Below are positions 23,723 through 36,700 of a stretch of 64,000 nt of DNA, piece after piece. Every line of letters starts with the position of its first letter. Position 1 is the stretch's first letter. Below the pieces are notes generated by a model. It saw only the letters and a list, made by a program, of their open reading frames with translations. It was not told where the DNA came from and ran no database searches. The stretch spans positions 5,187,501 through 5,251,500 of the forward strand of contig CM070617.1 of assembly GCA_036346255.1 (NCBI GenBank), given 5' to 3'. The translations under genes and the position numbers were made by a program. This DNA comes from Ampelocalamus luodianensis. Its lineage: Eukaryota; Streptophyta; Magnoliopsida; Poales; Poaceae.

Positions 23723-24582
23723 ATGGCGTCGTCGCCGGCGTGGTCGGTCACCGTGTGCCTGAAGCACCGCGGAGGGCTGGAGATCCACGCAACCGCGGAG
23801 AACATCCTCCCCGGGTGGGGCCACGGCGGCGAGCGCCTCTCCTTCCTCCTCCTCCTCCGTCGCTGCCTCCGCCTCACCGTCACCTCCCAATGCGGCCGCG
23901 CTCCCGCATCTACCGAGCCCAAGAAGCCGCGCGCCTGCAAGATCCTCCGCTTCCTGCGGAGCAGGTGGGCGCGGGTGCCGCGGGTCCCCTTCATTTGGCG
24001 CCGCAGGAAGCCGCCGGTGCGGGCCGCCGCCGTCAAGCCGGGCTCTCGCTCTCAGGTGATCCCCTCTCTCTTGTTTTAGCTAAATCAACGTGTCCAATTA
24101 GTCAACTACTGTATTTAAATGCTTGTCTGTCTCTCTCTCTGTGTGTGTGTGTGTTGGCTGCAGAATGGAGCGTTGATGCGGCCGGCTCATCGTGAAAGGG
24201 TGTGGACGGCGAAGGCGACGACGGTGCTGTGCCTCGTCGCTGTGCTCGCCGTCGCCGCCGCGGCGTCCATCGCGGTGTTTCGACTCAAGGTGCATTGCTA
24301 CATACACTGTGCATCTGTGCTCTGTTTTACTTTGTAAATGGCCAAGTTCTTCTGCAATCTGCATGATGATACAACACAATGCTGCTATCTGCAAACAATT
24401 ACTACGATAGCATTTGGGTTTCGTTCTGACTGAACTGTGCTGCGCGTTGTATCCTGCAGACTGGGTATCACTGCACATCATGGAGATGCTTCCTAGCAGA
24501 GAGATTTGTCAAGTTCTTGGAGCCGCCTCCTCTCCACGAGTGGCTCCCGAAGCTCAGCCTGAAGTGGCTCCTGAACAAGTAG
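23723..24582 (+). CDS. Small single-pass membrane protein, unknown function (3 exons, 193 aa)
   Basis: Exons are 23723-24055, 24164-24289 and 24460-24582, all with GT-AG junctions falling between codons. The joined frame gives 193 residues and ends at TAG 24580-24582. The N-terminal part starts MASSPAWSVTVCLKHRGGLE and is rich in Arg and Pro. The second exon encodes one hydrophobic helix, TTVLCLVAVLAVAAAASIAVF. The C terminus is short and charged with Trp (EPPPLHEWLPKLSLKWLLNK). The first intron holds a (CT)n(GT)n microsatellite before its acceptor. I do not recognise the family. The clean phase-0 exon structure argues for a real gene; the single helix suggests a membrane-anchored protein with an N-terminal cytosolic or stromal region. 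The start is the first ATG followed by coding-like GC-rich sequence. Confidence 0.6.
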
Positions 24583-25319
24583 AAAAAACTAGCTAGGAGG
24601 CAGGAAGGGTTCGCGCTTACATGCAGACTGGTTCAGTTTATGTTTGTAGTATAGATGATTGAGGAGTTTGAGTGTCTTTCTGACAAGCACGGCTAATATT
24701 CCGGGAACAAAGTCGTATTAGTTTGTCTCTTCACTGTGATCTGAACTTTGTGTTTTGCAATACTAATTCAATATCATTGCACAATGGGAATCAGTGAGAA
24801 TGTTAAAGTTCAGACTTGAAAACCTCGTACAGTTCGTTTGCACAATCGGATGGCTTTCACCCTGCAGCCTTGGAGAACAATATATTAACAATAGGACCTC
24901 AGATCAGATAACCCTCCGAAATCCTTAAAAACGTGAACAAAAAAGGTCAGATCACAACCGAAACAATACACAATACGGCGAATATGCGACAAAAATCAAC
25001 ACTACCAAAAGTATCAAACCAATAGAACAGAGAATAATTGATCTTATGGAACAGACGTTACCAAGAGTCAGTCAGGTGTACGCAAAATAAGCATTTGTAC
25101 ATGTGGGCAACTAATTAGACGTAGACATGTCTTTGGTCATTCATTTTTAAGGGGTGTAAAATTATTGCAAGATAAAACCCTGCATTGTCATTCCCCCCCT
25201 GATAATAACACAGGTTGAAGCAGGTATGGACGAACGCTGAACACACTACATGGGTTACTTGAACACAAGAAGATCTTATAAGACACCGTATTCCTATTAT
25301 TTAACTGTTTAGACTTTAG
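24583..25319. other. Intergenic sequence between convergent genes
   Basis: This contains the 3' flank of the small plus-strand gene and the 3' UTR of the large minus-strand gene. I see no coding sequence or element borders other than the SINE tail at its right edge. Confidence 0.5.
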
Positions 25320-25361
25320 CCTACCCCAACTTGTTTGGGACCAAAGGCTTTGTTGTTGTTG
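25320..25361 (+). mobile_element. Truncated Au-type SINE 3' tail at a stop codon
   Basis: CCTACCCCAACTTGTTTGGG then ACCAAAGGCTTTGTTGTTGTTG is the typical 3' end of the plant Au SINE family. An 11-bp duplication TTAGACTTTAG flanks it (25309-25319 and 25362-25372). Only the last 42 bases of the SINE are present, so it is a 5'-truncated retroposition. The right-hand duplication overlaps the TAA stop of the large minus-strand gene. Confidence 0.75.
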
Positions 25362-25368
25362 TTAGACT

Positions 25369-28300
25369 TTAGACGCTTTTTGCAAGGACATGAGATCCAT
25401 CCTCCATCATCCTGAAGTGCTTATCCTGTACAAAAAGCATATGAGAAACTAATCAATCTGCTGAGAGAAAGCAGAATATGATATTCATAAAATATTATAT
25501 CTGCCATTGGCATTTGCAAGCATTGTCATAGTTGATTATGCATCAAATAAAGTTGCACATCGGCACAATATCTTCGGGAACACTTTCTCCAGGAACAAAA
25601 CAAAAAGGATATCCTTAGGGCACGTATGCAATTAAGACCTAATAACACAGGCATAAAGAACCATTCGAACACAGTCATATAGTTGCTCTACATTACCTTA
25701 TCTTGCTTGTCCTTCATTGGTGTATCTACCACTATCTTCTGAACACAAAGCCGTCGGAGAACACGGTGTTCAAGCATAACCTGATACTGAACATCACTGT
25801 TGTTCGGGGACACGCTTGCTATTATCTTCTTCTCAATCCCCACCTCCTCTAGAGACCAGCAAACATAATGACATAGATGAAAAGATATATATATATATTT
25901 TTTCAAAAACTGGGGTACAGATTGAGAGGATGTGCTATGGTGGAATGGGCAACAAACCTCCAATGAAAGGAGTTTGGAACATAGAATTGCTATTAGAATG
26001 ATCTCCAACATCGTGAATCTTGTTTCTCAAGTGCAATGGAGCTTTGAAGTCAACACCAGGATCTTCTCTGGTAATGGAGAATGAAAAGAGCCTTCATGTA
26101 AATCTATGAAATAGACAACGATTTAGGAAAGGAAGATATTTGAAGGGCACACTACTTACATTTTTTCCTTTGTTACACATTCAACATGAGCATGAACTTG
26201 GAACATTTCTCCTGAGGTTTCCTGAAGACAACTCAAGTTCGCAGGAAGTTGTGTTGCTGCTGATGATGTTTCCTTCTGCACTCCAGGATAATTGGTCACT
26301 TCTGAGCCAACAGAACATGTTTCAGTTTCACTCATCTCAATTCTGCAATTTGCAGAGGGTTGAGATGTTTCTGTCAACACCCTAGTTTCTGGCTTCTTGA
26401 ACTTCTCAATCTTGTCTTTATTCTCATCACCATTTTTTCTTGCCAACAGACCACTCAGCTCAAGATCTCCCTCAAAGGTGCCATTAATACCTGGACTGAA
26501 CCCTTGCCTTAATGAATCCTTGCCAGATGCCTGAGAACACGTGCTGTGTTGACCAACTACAGTTTGGCTTAGAGAACTCACAGATTTCTTTGCAAGAAAT
26601 ATGTCTGCATTTGGGTTCTTGAAAGTGTCAAAATTAACTTCTTTCTTTTTGTCTACCTTCTGTCCCAAGAAATTACTCATATCAATGTCACTCCGAAGGT
26701 CTGTGGCACAGAATGGGTTTGAAAATTCAATTTTATCGCCAAAAATATCTGAAACAGGATTCTGCAGGTGAATATCATCATCAAAAATGGCATTGTCAGG
26801 TCTGTGAAAAACAGGAGGAACTTTTGAGGCAGGTCTCCTTTCAGTTGACCCCACAGTTTGATACATGCTCATATCTGGATTGGAATTGAAAGGTTTATCC
26901 TCGCACATTACAGTGCAACTCGATGGGTTATTTAGTCCAGTGCCACCCTTCAGATGGGAAGTAGGAGAACCCCAATTGGTAAATTTCTCCCTAAGTGATA
27001 AACGGCAGCTCGGTTCTCGAGTTCTCTGTTGTCCCGTAGCCTTATCTGGCCAATAATCTGCTTCAAAATTCCTCTGCTCTGTTGTTCTTTTATGGTATTC
27101 TTCTGGATTGCTGAATAGAGAAATTCCATCAAGATGTGCATCCATTTTTGGAATATCTAACTTATCCAAGCTTATATGGAAGTCATCCTTCTCGCTCATC
27201 TTATTCTCTTCGCATTTTACCGACAGTGATGGTTCCTTGCAGGTTCTGTCCTTCATTACTTTGAAATTGAACAAAAAAAGGAAAATCAAGATAAAAAAAG
27301 TATATGAATAACACCCTAGTCTATTGTACAATACATCAATCATCAATGTAAAGAGTCTTTGCTGGAGAAAAAGAACAAAAGTAAAGTGCAAAAATCACTG
27401 ACCTGCAGCAGATGAGCATGATTCTTCACTGCAAAGAATAATTTGGAAGGGTCAGCATGAGCATGACAATTCCTAATAGTTTTGCATCACATAAGAACAT
27501 TTAGAAGCATTGAACCCAATCAGACAAGACAATCAAACTTATTTCTCTAATACCTCAATGGACTCTTCCTTTTCTCTGAATCATCTACCATGTCGAAAGA
27601 CCAAGCAGAAGGATCAAAAGTGCTCTTTGAGTTGGGTATTTTCTTAATTGGTGGGCACCTGGCCAGAATGACAACAAGATCAGAATTGTTGTGTTAATAT
27701 AATTTCCAGGAGGCTTTGTTGTCCTTACCTTTCCCAGTCAAAATGTACCATATCCTCGTCATCATCCATCAACGAATGATCAGGAAAGAGGTCATGTGAT
27801 GATGGAATTCCTTCAAGAAAAAAGTGCAAGTAAGAAGCACAAAAGGCTCAGAACAGAAAAAGGGTTGCACTAATTAGTCACATCAGTATGACAAGTATGC
27901 AATGCAAGCATCCTGCTAGGCAGACCCAGCGTCAAAACATAAGGTAGCGTTTGGATCATGGAATTGGGCCCTGAATTGGGGAGTTGGAATCTAAATTCCT
28001 AACCAGAGGCTGTTTGGCTGCAACTTGGAATTCGGAATTGGAAATCGACTCAATTCCACTCGGTGGACAACTAAAATGATCCTCTGGTTAGGAATTTCAA
28101 TTCCAATACCCCAATTCAGGGCTCAATTCCGCGATCCAAACATTACCTAATAGAAACCAGGAAAAACAAACAGAGTAATAGTATATCATAAATTTGAACT
28201 TTGAAGCATCACATATCATAAAAATGCAGCACTATTACATGAATACAGAACAACGTTTTTCAAGTGCACTTTAACCATGCTGGGTGGCTGATGAAGTAGG

Positions 28301-31300
28301 AAAAGGTAAGACAAGGAAATCTTTTTTATTTTGGCCCCCTGACGTCACTCAATTGCAAATCTAGTCTCCTTCTTGTTTTTTTGCAAATCTGGCCCCCCTC
28401 CCCCTCCTTCCGCACTCGGGGAGCGCGGAAAGACACTGAGACCTGGGAGCGGCCACTTACCGCGGTGCGTGAGCGCGGGAAGTGGCTTTCCGCGGTGCCC
28501 GAACGCGGTAAGTGGCCTCCGTGTCTTCCGAGCGCGGAAGGAGAGGGAAGGGGGGCTAGATTTGCAAAAACGGCTAGATTTGCAATTGAGTGGCGTTAGG
28601 AGGCCAAAATAAAAAAGAATTCTAAAACAAGTTGTAAAACCAGATTCGGCAACTCGCCAAGCTACATATTACCAATTCTCTCTACTGGTACAGGAACAGA
28701 TGAAATCATGATTGCTTCAATGTCGTGGAGCAATTACACATTCACAGCCCGGTAGTTTTTTTTTTAGACAAACTTTTTTTTTTTGAGACAAACCCAGTTA
28801 GAAATCAATTGGTAAATTGAGGAACAATAACGCAAGCACATATAATTCTAACCTGAAGTCTCAAATCTTGTGCTAGTTCTTGAAGTTCTGCAAGAAGAAA
28901 ATGAATGATTTGTGGTCCCATAGAATCTATTAGTCAAACCTAAATAGATGTGGAGAAGTAACCTTCGATCTGGAGAGTATCTGTCTTTAAAACCATAGTC
29001 AATTGTACCAAATTGTTCCACTCTTGGAGCAGGAAAATGATCCTCTGAATTAAATGATTCTATCTTCCATAATCTCCCAGAATGTACATCAAGTAGATTG
29101 TCATCTCTACCGTGCTTTGCTGTTCAGAGTAGAAAAATAGAACCATGAATCATAGATATTGTAATATTTTCTTAGGCCACAACACTTGAGTGCTCAGACT
29201 AAGTAATAAGATGACGCAGCAGAACTTACATTGCCAACATTTTTCTGCTTGAGGTTCACAAAGCATGTCTTCATCCTCAGGATAGAGGTTATCATTATGG
29301 TTCTCAAATGAATGTGGAAAATAACAGTTATACTTTTTGCTCCATTCATAGCCTGATTCATCTAAAAGACTACCCATTTTGTCTGAAGGTCTTCGCCCTT
29401 TCAGCATGTTGATACCATTCATTATAGAATCCTGTTAAAATGATACAAAAAGAAATGTTTACAATTTTAGTTTAAAGTAATACATCTAGCTAGGGAAGAA
29501 AAATAAATCTGTAGTTACTGTGCCAAGTAATCTAATGAAGAACATACATCTTATCAGCTGTACGAGGGAATTGAGTTCACTACAGAATTCTGAGGTAAGA
29601 AAACTGTACAAAATAGTAAATGAAGTAGAGTAATCGACTCTCAATGGCAGTCAGTAACTAATCCACCTTAATTCTCAAAATCACTTTTTATCTATGTTTT
29701 ATACCTGTTTTCAAATTCTTTTTGTGCCTATCTTATATAACATTTGGATTAGACAGGATGAGGCATCTGAAATTCTCACCAATTCCTTTGTAGCATCGAA
29801 GGGGATAGACCGTCTTGCTTTATTTTGCGTGTGCCGCATGGCCTTTGGAGGTAAAGGTAAAATCCTGCAAAACCAAAGTAATTGCAACATAGTTAGGGAT
29901 GTAGCACTGAACCTGTGTGAAAGGTTCAGACGTGACTTTGTGTGTGCGGTGTGTGCGCGGCAAGGAGCCTTTTAGCGCTTTTGCTTAGCTTAGCTATAGC
30001 AGCAAGGTGGGCAAACTAGATTATTTGGACCAAATCCTATCCTAACTGGACCAATCGTTTGTTATTCTAGGTCTCAAGGGCAAGTTTTCTTAGTACTTAC
30101 TGATGAAATTGAATTTCGACAATACAAACTAGCTTCTTAGATAAATTTCTTTAATGTAAGAAGGTTTTCCTTGGGGTAAATAAATTCGCAAGTCGCAACA
30201 GTGTCTCAATTGTTGCATGAGCCCCTGGATACTTTGTTTTGGATAAATTTCAACCTACTGTTCTTGAAGAAACATCCATAAATAGAGACAGAGTCCATAC
30301 TACCATTTTCTGTAAAATAAAAAGACTGCCTATTATTTAAACTTCTTTATAACGAATTAACAATATAGCTGAAACAGTAATTCAATATGAGACAACCTTT
30401 TGATGGATCTTGGTGATTGCGGAGGAGTTTCCATCTTGACATAGCCAAGGCCTAAAAAAACATCAGATGCCTAATGAACAATTTTTGTATGCTGTTAAAA
30501 GCAGCAAAGGCAATGGACTAAGATTCATCAAGGATGATAAGTTAATAACAGCCACACGTCACACGCGCAGCACGATGTAGTGAAACACATTTACGATCAC
30601 GTAAGTTGTAAGAAATCTATTTGTGATCACTAAAACCTGAAGAAAACAAATGTCAACACGAGAATGTTTTAGGTGCAAGTGCTCGTGGAAAACACATATA
30701 ACAATGCAGCAACCATAAAAGATACACTAGTCCAGACTTTGCAGTTCCACTGTAAAGTGAACTGCAAGTGTGCACAGCATTCCTTCCGGTTAGCACAGGC
30801 AACTTCTGGTAACCGTCCTTTTCCCAATGTTACAAACTTAATTCTAATAATAACCCACTCAGGAAAAAGCACATGACAACATTCTTTACATATTTATAAG
30901 AGATAAGCACTTTAACCAAATTAACATAGTTCCGAAATCTAGATAAAAACATAATTATGCACACAATGTTCTTGAAACATGCACCTTTAACAGAAAATGA
31001 AACATGAGCTTCACGGGCGGGTTGTGCAGTAGATTTATTTTTTGGCCCCTCGTCACTGACCAAATCAATAAGTGAAATTTCTGCAAGGTAAGATCATTAG
31101 TCAAATTAAAGTTTCAACAATATATAACAAATGCATCAATCTCATTAGTACAATTTATGTTTATAAACCAATGTTTCATGTAAACAGATGCACAACTAGA
31201 AACTACACGTTTTACCTTTGGTAGTTCTCACAAAACTAAGCATCTCTATTAGGGCTAATAAATGGCATTAAAGATTTTCCTTTTTCAGATAGTTGCAATG

Positions 31301-33044
31301 AACTTACTTGAACAATAATTCAATCAGTAGGGCCATTAGAAATAATTGACCGATAGTAGTGAATGAAGCATCACCTCTGTGGAGTTCCACATTTTGATTT
31401 CGCTTCTTGGCACTGTTGTTTTTGGATGGGGATACTTTGCAACCAAGTGGATCTTCGTGAGGGTTAATAGCAGCTGCAACATCTTGATGACCAAAGGATG
31501 ATGACAATCTGCCAAGTTACAAGACTGACATCTCACAAAACTGGACCAATTAACCAGGCACGCTCTTATCATACTGCACGGAGATACTGACCTTGGCTGA
31601 GAACCTGCAGAATAGCAGGAAATTATTTTATGATAAACTCAGCTACGGCATATTACACGCTTCAGAAATTAATAGCACTTCTCATTCTTCTTTTGACAGG
31701 TTCATATTCAAGAGAGGAGCATATAAACGTACTGCCTAAGATGTAAATTTTGTGGATGCATATGACCTTGTCAATGTATCTATGTTGAAATACCATATGC
31801 ACAAGAAAGTAAGAAAAGCATGATGAATCCCCTTGACTGATATACAGAAGGCTGCACTCTTACTCGCTCCCTTCTGATTGCTATTGTATGAAGAAGTGAT
31901 CTTCTTTAGCGCATCTATAGGGGATGCATTTAATATAGTGCAATCCACTTCTGAAACAGCATTGTCTGCATCTGAAATAATAGTAAAACGATCATACTAA
32001 GAAAAATAGAGAGATTAAAAGTAGAACAGACATTCAGGTTCAAGATGAAACATGCAACATTAATGATGCAAGAGTGCTCCCAAAAAGCCACCATGCAAAA
32101 CAAAATAAGGCACGGAAAGTGCATTGTAAAATCCATATCCATTAAATAAATTAAAATGTTGATTACTTGATTTTATATTTACAATGTAGCCCAGTAAACT
32201 CTTGCTAATTATCATATGTGGCAACAAGAACATTGTGCTCTAACTTCTAATCATGAAGAAAATCAGATCCACTCCATTGTTTGTTGGGTTCACATATGTC
32301 CCAGATTTTCCCTAAGCTCCTGACCTTCCAATATAATTGAATTTTTCTATTTGCCAAGAGTGGCATTAGTCAATGTACTCTATCAGAAATTCGAGAGATT
32401 GTGCTAGAAGAGCAAAATGGATTAACCATGGAAAAATCATGTGCAGCAAGTTCATTACTGAAGACTGCAAAAAATGTAGAGAAACTCACTTTCAGAGCCA
32501 TTGTGATGACTGATTGGAGTTGCCAAATTGTTCAGGCTTAGAACATCAAGGGACCGAGGCGCCTGATCATGATAAGCTTGATTGCCTGTGACTTCTATGT
32601 CAATCTGGCTCTCTAGTCCTGGCCTCTGTTGTTGCCTTTTCTTTTGTTCAAAGTACTGCCTCTGCCTGCCGAGCATTTTGTTGTGACAATCAATTCCATC
32701 GACACGAGAACAATGACTGCCGCAGCAGCATAAACTTTACGACTTGAGATCGGGGAGATTAGCAAAGTTACCTGCTCTGTGTTGATTTTCTGGACTGCTC
32801 ATTTCAGGGCCAAACATGCAGCACGTCCGATTTCCAAACATAACCAAACGTTAGTGCTTTGTTACGGAAAAAAATGCTGCTACATTGGGAACAAATGAAT
32901 GCAGCGATTATTTTGAAGTTCACATTCAGATCATGCTAAATTGCGCAAATTAAGTGTGGTTGGAGCGCAGCATAAAGGAAAGGCGGAGGCCTGAAAACTC
33001 ACGGTGTAGACCTTCCTCCTCGAACCGCCCATCCATTGCAGCAT
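25369..33044 (-). CDS. 19-exon gene for a 918-residue plant protein; possibly a HEIP1-like meiotic protein
   Basis: Exons (minus strand): 33044-33003, 32794-32772, 32665-32490, 31971-31864, 31604-31592, 31508-31375, 31080-30985, 30451-30397, 29864-29780, 29431-29230, 29119-28963, 28887-28853, 27810-27729, 27658-27554, 27428-27403, 27258-26160, 26067-25958, 25848-25697, 25425-25369. All use GT-AG and sum to 2757 bases with no frame break, ending in TAA. The N terminus is MLQWMGGSRRKVYTSRKSTQ, followed by a basic QYFEQKKRQQQ helix. The rest is hydrophilic and Ser/Asp/Asn-rich, with an acidic patch (DDDEDMVHFDW) and a C-terminal helical block (QYQVMLEHRVLRRLCVQKI). There is no enzyme motif, signal peptide or membrane segment. 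I weakly recall this N terminus from an uncharacterised plant family that may include the rice crossover protein HEIP1; this is not verified. Two MITEs lie in one intron. Confidence 0.85.
27943..28147. mobile_element. Tourist-like MITE in an intron
   Basis: 205 bp, with inverted ends GGTAGCGTTTGGATC... and, in reverse, GGTAATGTTTGGATC..., extending inwards through GGAATTGxGCCCTGAATTGG on both sides. It is flanked by the trinucleotide TAA on each side (27940-27942 and 28148-28150). A 3-bp TWA duplication and this length fit PIF/Harbinger-derived Tourist elements. It lies in the intron between exons 12 and 13 of the 19-exon gene. Confidence 0.85.
28320..28618. mobile_element. GC-rich fold-back MITE in the same intron
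   Basis: The ends TCTTTTTTATTTTGGCCCCC and, in reverse, TCTTTTTTATTTTGGCCTCC continue as inverted repeats through ACTCAATTGCAAATCTAG for about 60 bases. The core contains further nested inverted repeats, for example GGCCACTTACCGCG against CGCGGTAAGTGGCC (exact, 14 bp). The whole 299 bp can fold into one long hairpin. No clear target duplication was found. The TIR length suggests a Mutator-type MITE. Confidence 0.75.
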
Positions 33045-33710
33045 TGTGAAACCGGGAGGAAGTAGGTCGCCGCCGCCGCCGCCGTTGCGAGGGGAAGACG
33101 ACAAGGGCTGGAGAGGCGAACGGCGAGGGCGTGGAAGAGCGGGAGCAGCGAAGAGGGAAAGGGTCGAAGCCGTAGTGGGCGGCGGAGCGGAGGAATGCGC
33201 GAATCGAATCAAATGCGTACCCACGAACAAAGACAGAATTCGAAATGAAGCAAACTTACCAAGGAGGAGGAAGAGGACGACCAGGCTGGCTGGAGCACGC
33301 GGGCGTCGGAGGGCTGGAATTCTCAGGGATCGAGAAGCTTCGGCGCGGCGACTTCGATCGGCGGAGGCGGTGGGGGGAGAGAGAGAGAGAGGAATGTGTT
33401 GCTCTTGATTACTTCGAAACGAGAAGCGGAGGCGATTCGAAATGGAGAGAAGTAGAAAAGTGGGCCGCCCGGTCCCGTCCAGGTATTCGACTTGTGCACC
33501 AGACAAAGCCTAATGCATGTAGAGTATCAGACTATCGGCATGTTGGAAAATACTACAGATTTGCATCTTTCATATTGCAGGATGGGAAAGGGATCATCTG
33601 AGGATCTACCGTACTCTGAATTAGAACGAGTTATCCACCTTACAATCAAAAAGCAAAGATAAATATTAATAGCTACACTGATTTTGCACTCACCAGCACT
33701 GTTTATGCGG
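33045..33710. promoter_or_regulatory. 5' leader and promoter region of the 19-exon gene
   Basis: GC-rich, GA-rich sequence upstream of the ATG at 33044, including a (GA)n run at about 33378-33392. No single TATA box stands out. A MULE begins at 33711, so the promoter may be confined to about 670 bases or extend into transposon sequence. Confidence 0.35.
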
Positions 33711-36700
33711 AGAAAATTGCAATTATAGGACAGCAAACAATGCGCTTCGCAATTATAGGACTCCAAACATCGACTTCGTTAAAATGACCCTTGAAACGTT
33801 GGCTTCTTGTTTTTCATGACATTTGGTGTATTAAGTCTCTTTTCTCATCTAAATACATGTATTTGTTACCTAAAGTGACCCTTTTGCCCTTCAGCCATTA
33901 CGTATCGTTGATCCATCGATTCATCTGCCCGACGTTCCTCCTGCCCGACGCCCTAACTGAGAATACGAACGATCGTATTCTCCTGCCCGACGTTCCTCGC
34001 CGCCGTTCCTCCTGCCTTCGACGCCACCGTTCTCCTCCGCCCCCGACCCCGACACCGCCGTTCTCCTCTGCCGATGGATGCGCCGCCGCCAGAAGATGAT
34101 GATGGCCGCCCGATCGCCATGGAGGGCCAGCGCCGCAGCCACGCGCCTCGCCTTGCCGTGCGTCTTGATGGTTTGCCGCCGCCGAGGCCCGGCCATGCCG
34201 GTGATGGCTGATTTCAGCGGCGATGGAGGCCCTCCCGACGCCATGTCGATCTTTAGCCCTAGCGAACGTTCTTGCCACTGCTCCTCTTCCGACAGTAGAG
34301 TACAACCTTCCTGTTCTTGAAGTGCAAAGGTATTGGCCTTAATGATTTCTGTTTTTTTACCACGATAGTAGTAGACAGTAGTAAAAATTGATTTCACTTG
34401 TTTAGTTCCCAAGTAGATCATGTGGAAAATATGGAAAGAGTTGATTGGGATAACATACAGATAGTGGAAACACATGATGACGAAGGTCGTATTGCACTAA
34501 TGAGTGAGAATCAGATTTGTGAGCTTTTAGGCTTGACAAAGGAGGAGACAACAAATATACTTGCACAGGGCTTTGATTGCCGAATGGATGAACAGGGGCA
34601 TGATAATGAGCTTGGGCAAGATAATGATGGTGCTGCCATTCCTACTAGTGATGCCATACCAGGTGAGATGGTCATTTCATATGATAGGAACAACCCATCA
34701 ATGGATATTGGTACAATGTACCCAACAATGGAGGAGTTCAAGATGGCAGTGCGGCAATTTGCCATCAATAAGGAGTTTGATTTAGGAATAGAGAAGTCAT
34801 GTAAGACGAGATATAGGGCTTATTGCAAGTCCGGTGATGAAGATTGCCCTTGCCCTTGGAGGATAAATGGCACCAAACATAAAGGCCAAAGCACTGTGGA
34901 GGTGAATAAATTTATTTTTTCTTTCATTAATTTTACTTTTTATGTAAATTAATATGAATCTCGTTGATTTTTTGTTTTGCAGTGTAACCGTCTTAGTCGA
35001 TAACCATACATGTGTGTCTAGCATGAGGCGATAACTACAACTCCAAATCAAGTGGGTAGCTAGCAAGGTGTGAGTATCCTTAGAGATGATCCAAATATTG
35101 GTGCTAAGAAATTGCAAAAGAAGTTGCGACAGATCACAAGTGTCAAATTGCATATGACAATGTATGGCGGGTAAAGAAAGAGCTCTTCTTGAGGTTTATG
35201 GCAAATGGGAAGAGAGTTTTGAGTTGTTGTTTAGGTGGAAGGCCGAGGTAATGAAGCGGTGCCCCGGGAGTGTCGTTGAGATTGAGGTACTTGAGGTGGA
35301 TGGTCAAGTATATTTCCACCATTTTTTTCTGTGCTCTTAAACCATGCATTGATGGTTTCTTGGAAGGTTGTAGGCCTCATTTGAGCATAGATGCTATAGC
35401 ACTTAATGGAAGGTGGAATGGTCACTTGGTCGCAGCTATAGCAGTTGATGGTCACAATTGGATGTACCCACTCGCTTATGGCTTCATAGCTTCTGAAACA
35501 ACAGACAACTGGACTTGGTTCATAGAACAATTAAAGAAGGCAATAGGTGATCCTCCACTCCTTGCTATTTGTTCTGATGCTTGCAAGGGCTTGGAGAATG
35601 CAGTGAAGAATGTATTTCCAAATGCAGAGCAAAGAGAATGCTTTTATCATCTTGTCAAAAATTTTCAGAAGAGATATAGAGGGTTTGGCCAGATATATCC
35701 TGCGGCAAGGGCTTACAGAGAAGACATACTCTATGACAATATAGCAAAATGGTAAGTGAATCAAGCATAAGCGATAAAATGGTTCTGGACCAATCATAAG
35801 CTATTATGGTATAGGTGTGCTTTCAATCCGAAATTAAGTGTGACTACATAACTAGTAATATTCTTTGAATCATTTAATAACTGGATTAGAGACCATAAAG
35901 ACTTACACATTCTTGACCTTGCCGATAAGATTAGAGAAATGATCATGGTACTTTGGAACAAGAGAAGAAATATTGCATCTGAGCTACTGAAGGCGGGATA
36001 CTTCAGCTATTATGCATCACTCAAGGCAAATACTAGAGGTTTGGGACACTTGAAAATTGTACCATGTTCTAATTGGAGTGCAGAGGTGTGGGACCATAGC
36101 AGCAGAGTTGAGAGGCATATTGTCAAGTTACACCAAAGGACTGTACTTGTCTCGAATGGCGACACCGGTAAGCCTTGTCAACATGTATTGGCCTATGTAA
36201 CCCGCCAACGGGAGTTGACCTTGAGCAGTTTGTGCATGACTATTACTCGGTGAATAGATTGAGTGGTCGCTTATGGTAGAGAGATTGAGCCGATGATGAC
36301 AAAACACAATGGCCACAAGTTGACCTACCATTTTTAGTTGGTGCACCTCTTGCTAAATTACCTTTTGGAAGACGAAGGAAACTAAGAAGGAAGGGATGGA
36401 TGGAAGGTGGCCACAAGAAGAAAGGTTCCAAAGATAGTGAATGTACCAACGAGGTGAAGGTCGAATGGATGTGACAACGTCTTCGCTCCAACAAATGGAA
36501 AGGGAAAGAAGATGATCAGAGGACATATGACTTGCAAAAAATGCGGAGAAAAAGGTCACAGGCAAGCTAGTGCCAAGTGCCCACTCAATGGGACAGCAAA
36601 AAAGAGGTAAGTACTGATTTTCTTTATCAAGAAACTTGAATGAAAATTTCAATATTAATTTATTTGTTTACTTGTAGGAAGCGTAGGCAACCTAGGAAGA

